Shown: one piece after another, positions 59,374 to 64,000 of the stretch | How positions within the stretch are numbered: position 1 is the first letter of the stretch | How the letters are laid out: each line of letters starts with the position of its first letter | Source: Nakamurella multipartita DSM 44233 | GTDB taxonomy: Bacteria > Actinomycetota > Actinomycetes > Mycobacteriales > Nakamurellaceae | DNA length: 64,000 bases | Direction: 5' to 3' | Assembly (NCBI RefSeq): GCF_000024365.1 | Contig: NC_013235.1 | Coordinates: 3,410,001-3,474,000, forward strand | Translations under genes and position numbers: made by a program | The notes under the pieces: model-generated | The model's database searches: none | What the model saw: only the letters and a program-made list of their open reading frames with translations | What the model was told of the DNA's origin: nothing

Positions 59374-62300
59374 CTAACCGTTGTCGAAGACCCGGTCCAC
59401 CACCTTGCGGGCGCGTCGGGTCGCCCGGCGGTAGTCGTCGACGAACTCGCCGGGATCGCCGCCCGGCGGGTACCCGCAGGCCCGGGCGATGGCGGCCAGC
59501 TCCCGACCCTGCCGCGGGATCTGGTCGTCCGGCTTGCCGCGGACCAGCATGATCGCGTTGCGGGTGCGGGAGGCGACCAGCCAGCCGTTGGTCAGCGACT
59601 CGGCGTCCTCGTCGCTGATCAACCCGGCCTGGGCGGCGGCGGCGATGGCCGGCAGGGTGTGCGGAGTGCGCAGGCCGGGCACCGCGTAGGCGTGCTGCAG
59701 CTGCAGCAGCTGGATGGTCCACTCGATGTCGGCCAGGCCGCCCCGGCCGAGCTTGGTGTGGGTGGTCCGGTCGGCGGTGCGCGGCATCCGTTCGGTGTCC
59801 ACCCGCGCCTTGATCCGGCGGATCTCGACCACGTCCCGGGCGGACAGCCCGCCGTCGGGGGTAGCGGAACTCGTCGGCCGCGGCGGCGAAGGCCGCCCCC
59901 AGTTCGCGGTCACCGGCGATCGGCCGGGCCCGCAGCAGGGCCTGCCGCTCCCAGGCCACTCCGGACCGGGCCCAGTACGCGCGGTACCCGGCCAGCGGCC
60001 GCACCAGCGGCCCGTTCTTGCCCTCGGGTCGCAGGTTGGCGTCGATCTCCAGGGGCGGGTCCGGGGTCGGCCGGCCGAGCAGCCGGGCCATCAGGTCGGC
60101 CACCGCGTGCGCGTCGGCCCGGGCCTCCGACTCGTCCTCGTCGGGCCGCGTCTCCATGACGAACACCACGTCGGCGTCCGAGGAGTACCCCAGCTCACCG
60201 CCGCCCAGGCGACCCATGCCGATCACCGCGAACCGGGCCCGGAACCCGCCCCGCGTCTTGGTCACCTGCTTGACCGCCGCCTGGTAGGCCGCCTCGATGG
60301 TGGTCTCGGCCACGCTGGTCAGCCCGCGGGCGATGTTGGTCACCGAAATCAGGCCGAGCATGTCGCCGCAGGCCAGCCGCAGCATCTCCTGCCGGCGGCC
60401 GGAGCGGGCCACGTCGACCGCCTCCTGCGCGGTGCCGGCCCGGCCGGCCCGGGCCATCAACGCCCGGGCGACCGTCTCCGGTTCGGGGGCCAGCAGCGCG
60501 GCGTCGTCGACCAGCAGCTTGAGCACCTCGGGCGCCCGCGGCAGCAGGTCGGCGACCAGCCGGGATCCGCCGAGCAGGCTGGCCAGCCGGTTGGCCACCG
60601 ACCCCTCGTCGCGCAGCAGGCGCAGGTACCAGGGGGTGTCGGCCAGCGCCTCGGACACCTGCCGGTAGGCCAGCAGGCCGGCGTCCGGGTCCGGGCTGGT
60701 GGCGAAGTAGTCCAGCAGCACCGGCAGCAGATGCCGCTGGATGGCCGCCCGCCGGCTCACCCCCTGGGTGAGCGCGGCGATGTGCCGCAGCGCCGAATCC
60801 GGGCGCAGGAAGCCCAGCGCGGCGAGCCGCTCGTGGGCCGCCTCCGGGGACAGCCGGGACTCGTCCATGTCCACCGCGGCCACCGCGTGCAGCAGCGGCC
60901 GGTAGAACAACTTCTCGTGCAGCCGCCGGACGGTCGTGGCGTGCCGTTGCCGTTCGGCGACGAACACCTCGGCGGCGCTGGAGGTGCCGGTGGCCAAGTA
61001 GCCGTCGGCCCGGGCCAGCCACTCCATGTCGGCGCCGTCGTCGGGCAGCAGGTGGGTGCGGCGCAGCCGTTGCAGTTGCAGCCGGTGCTCGGCCCGGCGC
61101 AGGAAGGTGTAGGCGGCGGCCATCTCGGCGCCGTCGGTGCGGCCGACGTAACCGCCGCGGATGAGCGAGCGCAGGCCCATCAACGTGCCGGGCAGCCGCA
61201 GGTCCGGATCGGATCGGCCGTGCACCAGCTGCAGCAGCTGGACCGCGAACTCCACGTCGCGCAGTCCCCCGGCGCCCAGCTTGAGCTCGCGGTCCCGGTG
61301 CTTGTCCGGGATGTTGTCCTCGACCCGCCGGCGCATCGCCTGCACGTCGTCGACGAAGGAGTCCCGGCCGGCCGCCGACCACACGCCCGGCCGAGTGATG
61401 TCCATGAACACCTCGCCCAGGGCCGGGTCGCCGGCCGCCGGGCGCGCCTTGAGCAGGGCCTGGAACTCCCAGGTCTGGGCCCACCGCTGGTAGTAGCTGG
61501 CGAACCCGGCCGGGGTGCGCACCAGCGCCCCGGCCTTGCCCTCCGGCCGCAGTGCGGCGTCGACCTCCCAGGCGGCGCCGCCGCAGATCCACATCAACCG
61601 GCTGGCCAGCTGGGTGGCGGTGGCCAGCGCCGCCCCCTCGTCGGGATCCTCCGCGGCGGCGATGAACATCACGTCGACGTCGGAGAGGTAGTTCAGCTCC
61701 TTGGCCCCGGTCTTGCCCATCGCGATCACCCCGAGGCGCACCGCCGGCGCCCCGGCCGGCAACTCGCCCGCGGCCGCGGCCAGGCCCACCTGCAACGTCG
61801 CGTCGGCCAACGCAGTCAGCGCGTGGCAGACCGCCGGCAACGCCGTCGTCGGCAGGGAGGTCTCGATCGAGGGCGCCAGGTCGTGCGCGGCGATGATCAG
61901 CAGCTGCGAGCGGTAGGCCCGGCGCAGCGCGCTGATCGCCTTGGGCCCGGTGACGCTGGCCCGCGCCCCGTCCGTGCCGGTGCACGGCGGCGCGTCCGGA
62001 TCGATGCCGAGCGCCTCGCACAGCACCTTGCGCATGCTCTCGGCCGAGACCAGTTCCTCGGCCGGGGCCTCGGGCAACAGGTTGTGCCAGTCCTCCGGCC
62101 AGGCGGCCAGGTGCTCGGAGAGCACGGTGGAGGCGCCGAGCAGTCCGATCAGCCGGCCCCGGAATCGCGGCTGGGTCCGCAGCGCCTCCATGATCTGGGC
62201 CGGGTTGCTGTCCGCCTCGTACAGCCGGGCCAGGCCGTAGACCGCCAGCTCCGGCCGCCCGGTCCGGGAGATCGCGGCCAGGATGTCCTCGTTGCCGGGG

Positions 62301-62407
62301 ACCGGTCCGTCCGCCCCCCACAGCCCGACCAGGGCCAGGTCGGCCCGGATCCGGTCGGTGTCGGGCAGGCTGTAGCGCGCCGGGGTGCGCAGGCCCGGGC
62401 GGCTCAT
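59374..62407 (-). pseudogene. glnE: Glutamine synthetase adenylyltransferase GlnE, apparent frameshift
   Basis: Both nucleotidyltransferase domains are intact in one frame: KELNYLSDVDVMF (N-terminal, deadenylylating) and GGELGYSSDADVVFVME (C-terminal, adenylylating). After ADEFRYP (about residue 849) the frame shifts at a run of five G (59857-59861; C on the coding strand). The rest, DGGLSARDVVEIRRIKARVD to VDRVFDNG, continues in the other frame to 59374. Four C would restore one about 1010-residue protein of normal length. The cause may be a sequencing error, a true mutation or slippage. Start ATG 62407 overlaps the amidotransferase stop. Confidence 0.88.
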
Positions 62408-63132
62408 CGGGGCACCGCCGAGATCGGCAGGCCCGTGCGGGCGGCCGGCGGCCGGTCCACGAACGCGACGAACCGGTGCGCGAAGTCTCGCCAGACTTCG
62501 GTGGCGGCCTGGTCGGCCTCGTCCAGCATCGGACCGAGCCGGGGGCCGCCGGTGACGCCGTGGCCGGCCGCCCACTCCCGCACGGTCGCCGCAGTGGTCT
62601 CCGGGTGGAACTGCACCGCCCACGCGGCGTCGCCCTGCCGCCAGGCCTGGTGCGGGTACCCGGTCCCGGACAGCAGCAGGGTGGACCCGGGGGGCAAGGC
62701 GGTGACGACGTCGTCGTGGCACTGCATGACGTCCGGGGTCATCGGCAGGTCGGCGAACAGCGGATCCTGCCCGGCGGCGTCCCGCTTGGCCGCCAGGTAG
62801 GCGCCGACCTCCGGCCCGTTCGCGCCGACGGTGACCGTGCCGCCGCCGGCGACGGCCATCAGCTGCGCACCCAGGCAGACCCCGAGGGTGGGGGTGCGCG
62901 CGGCGATCGCTCGCCGCAGCAGCGCCTTGGTGGCCGCCAGCCAGGGGGTCGCGGCGTCGTCGGTGGCGTTCATCCGCCCGCCCAGGCAGACCACGGCGTC
63001 GAACTCGGCCGGGATCTGTTCGCCGGCGTGCAGCCGGCAGATGAGCAGGGTCGCCCCGGCCTCGGTCAACCAGTCCCCCAACCGCTGGACCGGGTCGTCG
63101 GGGTCGTGCTCCAGGACCAGGATCGTGGCCAT
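62404..63132 (-). CDS. Class I glutamine amidotransferase-like protein
   Basis: A 242-residue GATase1 domain: nucleophile elbow GVCLGAQLMA, and FHPET with the catalytic His and Glu. It resembles stand-alone GuaA-like amidotransferases; in actinobacteria it is often next to glnE, as here. The start ATG 63132 overlaps the exonuclease stop. The acceptor substrate is unknown. Confidence 0.88.
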   Translation of the reverse strand: MATILVLEHDPDDPVQRLGDWLTEAGATLLICRLHAGEQIPAEFDAVVCLGGRMNATDDAATPWLAATKALLRRAIAARTPTLGVCLGAQLMAVAGGGTVTVGANGPEVGAYLAAKRDAAGQDPLFADLPMTPDVMQCHDDVVTALPPGSTLLLSGTGYPHQAWRQGDAAWAVQFHPETTAATVREWAAGHGVTGGPRLGPMLDEADQAATEVWRDFAHRFVAFVDRPPAARTGLPISAVPR

Positions 63133-63926
63133 CAGGCGTCCTTGAACTCGACGATCACCGGGGCATGGTCCGAGGACCCCTTGCCCTTGCGTTCCTCGCG
63201 GTCGATCTGCGCGTCGGTGACCCGGGCCGCCAGCGCCGGGCTGGCCAGGGCGAAGTCGATGCGCATGCCGCGCCGCTTGGGGAAGCTGAGCCGGGTGTAG
63301 TCCCAATAGGTGTAGACCCCGGGCCCCGGGTGGAACGGGCGGACCACATCGGTGAAGCCGGCGTCGGTGAGGTTGGCGAATGCCTGCCGCTCCGGGCCGG
63401 TGACGTGGGTGGAGCCCTGGTAGTACTCGACGCTCCAGATGTCGTCGTCGGTCGGCGCGATGTTGAAGTCGCCGCACAGCAGCATCGGCAGGTGCGGCTC
63501 GTCGGCCAGTTGCTTGGCCGCGTAGTCGCGCAGCACCGCCAGCCAGTGCAGCTTGTAGTGGTAGTGCGGGTCGTCGACGGCGCGTCCGTTGGGCACGTAC
63601 AGGCTCCAGACCCGCACGCCGCCGCAGAGCGCGCCGAGGGAGCGGGCCTCGACCGCCGGGTCCTCGCCGAAGGCCGGCAGGTCGGGCACGCCGACCTGCA
63701 CGTCGTCCAGGCCGACCCGGGAGGCGATGGCGACGCCGTTCCACTGGTTGGTGCCGTGATGGGCGACCCGGTAGCCCAGCCGCTCGAACGACTCGACCGG
63801 GAACCGGGCGTCGTCGATCTTGGTCTCCTGGATGGCGAGCACGTCGACGTCACTGCGCTCGAGCCAGGCCAGCACCCGGTCGTGCCGGGCGCGGATGGAG
63901 TTGATGTTCCAGGTGGCGATGCGCAT
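63132..63926 (-). CDS. xth: Exodeoxyribonuclease III / AP endonuclease
   Basis: A 264-residue Mg-dependent EEP nuclease: RIATWNINSIRARHDRVLAWL, IQETKIDD, the catalytic CGDFNIAPTDDDIW and the closing GSSDHAPVIVEF. It repairs abasic sites. Start ATG 63926 is preferred; TTG 63938 is in frame and would overlap the preceding gene's stop. Confidence 0.94.
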   Translation of the reverse strand: MRIATWNINSIRARHDRVLAWLERSDVDVLAIQETKIDDARFPVESFERLGYRVAHHGTNQWNGVAIASRVGLDDVQVGVPDLPAFGEDPAVEARSLGALCGGVRVWSLYVPNGRAVDDPHYHYKLHWLAVLRDYAAKQLADEPHLPMLLCGDFNIAPTDDDIWSVEYYQGSTHVTGPERQAFANLTDAGFTDVVRPFHPGPGVYTYWDYTRLSFPKRRGMRIDFALASPALAARVTDAQIDREERKGKGSSDHAPVIVEFKDA

Positions 63927-63930
63927 GAGT

Positions 63931-64000
63931 TCAGCCAAGCACAGGCGCGGGGGGCGGGCCGGGCACGAAGAACGAGACGACCCAGTCCGGTTTGGATTCG
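63931..64000 (-). CDS. Possible C-terminal end of the next gene (partial)
   Basis: On the minus strand one frame entering from the window edge reads ESKPDWVVSFFVPGPPPAPV then Leu, Gly and TGA at 63933-63931. The length is too short to name a family; the protein-like composition and the stop just ahead of xth suggest an upstream operon gene. Confidence 0.35.
   Translation of the reverse strand, partial: ESKPDWVVSFFVPGPPPAPVLG

Noticed and set aside
59714..62800. 1028-residue open frame antisense to glnE
   Set aside because: Shadow of glnE; no recognisable domains.

Overview
The window is high-GC chromosomal DNA from an actinomycete. Gene order and sequence style point to the Frankiales/Nakamurellales side of Actinomycetota; that placement is my inference. 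The backbone is the familiar actinobacterial translation and secretion neighbourhood: frr-pyrH-tsf-rpsB, an M23 peptidase, xerC, dprA-comM-yraN, DUF2469-rnhB-lepB-rplS-trmD-rimM-khpA-rpsP, ffh, amtB-glnK-glnD, ftsY. Start codons are often GTG, and neighbouring genes very often share a 4-base ATGA or GTGA overlap, so most clusters look translationally coupled.

Layout. 1-5.5 kb: a trehalose/maltose-1-phosphate/glycogen operon (treS end, maltokinase, glgB with a histone-H1-like Lys/Ala/Pro tail) ending in a secreted or membrane zinc peptidase. 5.5-8.3 kb: the most interesting accessory island, a retron-type reverse transcriptase preceded by a 160-nt element with a near-perfect 17-bp terminal inverted repeat (candidate msr-msd RNA), abutting a DUF222/HNH (13E12-type) gene whose reading frame has lost its natural end. 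8.4-16 kb: LysE exporter, thioredoxin/TPR protein, an isobutyryl-CoA-mutase-type large subunit divergent from a MarR regulator, an ABC-2 exporter, MeaB and methylmalonyl-CoA epimerase. 16-20 kb: a long DivIVA-like coiled-coil protein, then a second ABC exporter. 20-27 kb: hydrolase, cdsA, frr, pyrH, tsf, rpsB, M23 peptidase, xerC. 27-30 kb: a three-gene DUF4956 / VTC polyphosphate polymerase / DUF4353 lipoprotein cassette. 30-35 kb: orphan ParA with a small proline-rich partner, then dprA-comM-yraN. 35-40 kb: accessory enzymes (glycogen-binding-like domain protein, SGNH hydrolase, lipase, phosphatase, class V aminotransferase). 40-44 kb: ribosome and tRNA maturation genes. 44-49 kb: siderophore uptake with DtxR/IdeR-type iron boxes. 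49-54 kb: amidohydrolase, ffh, and an ABC exporter with its own XRE regulator. 53.7-63.9 kb: nitrogen control (glnD, glnK, amtB with GlnR-like boxes, and glnE carrying an apparent frameshift), ftsY, a glutamine amidotransferase and exonuclease III.

No rRNA, tRNA, CRISPR array or insertion sequence was recognised. All family assignments come from reading the translated sequence; no database or structure search was run.
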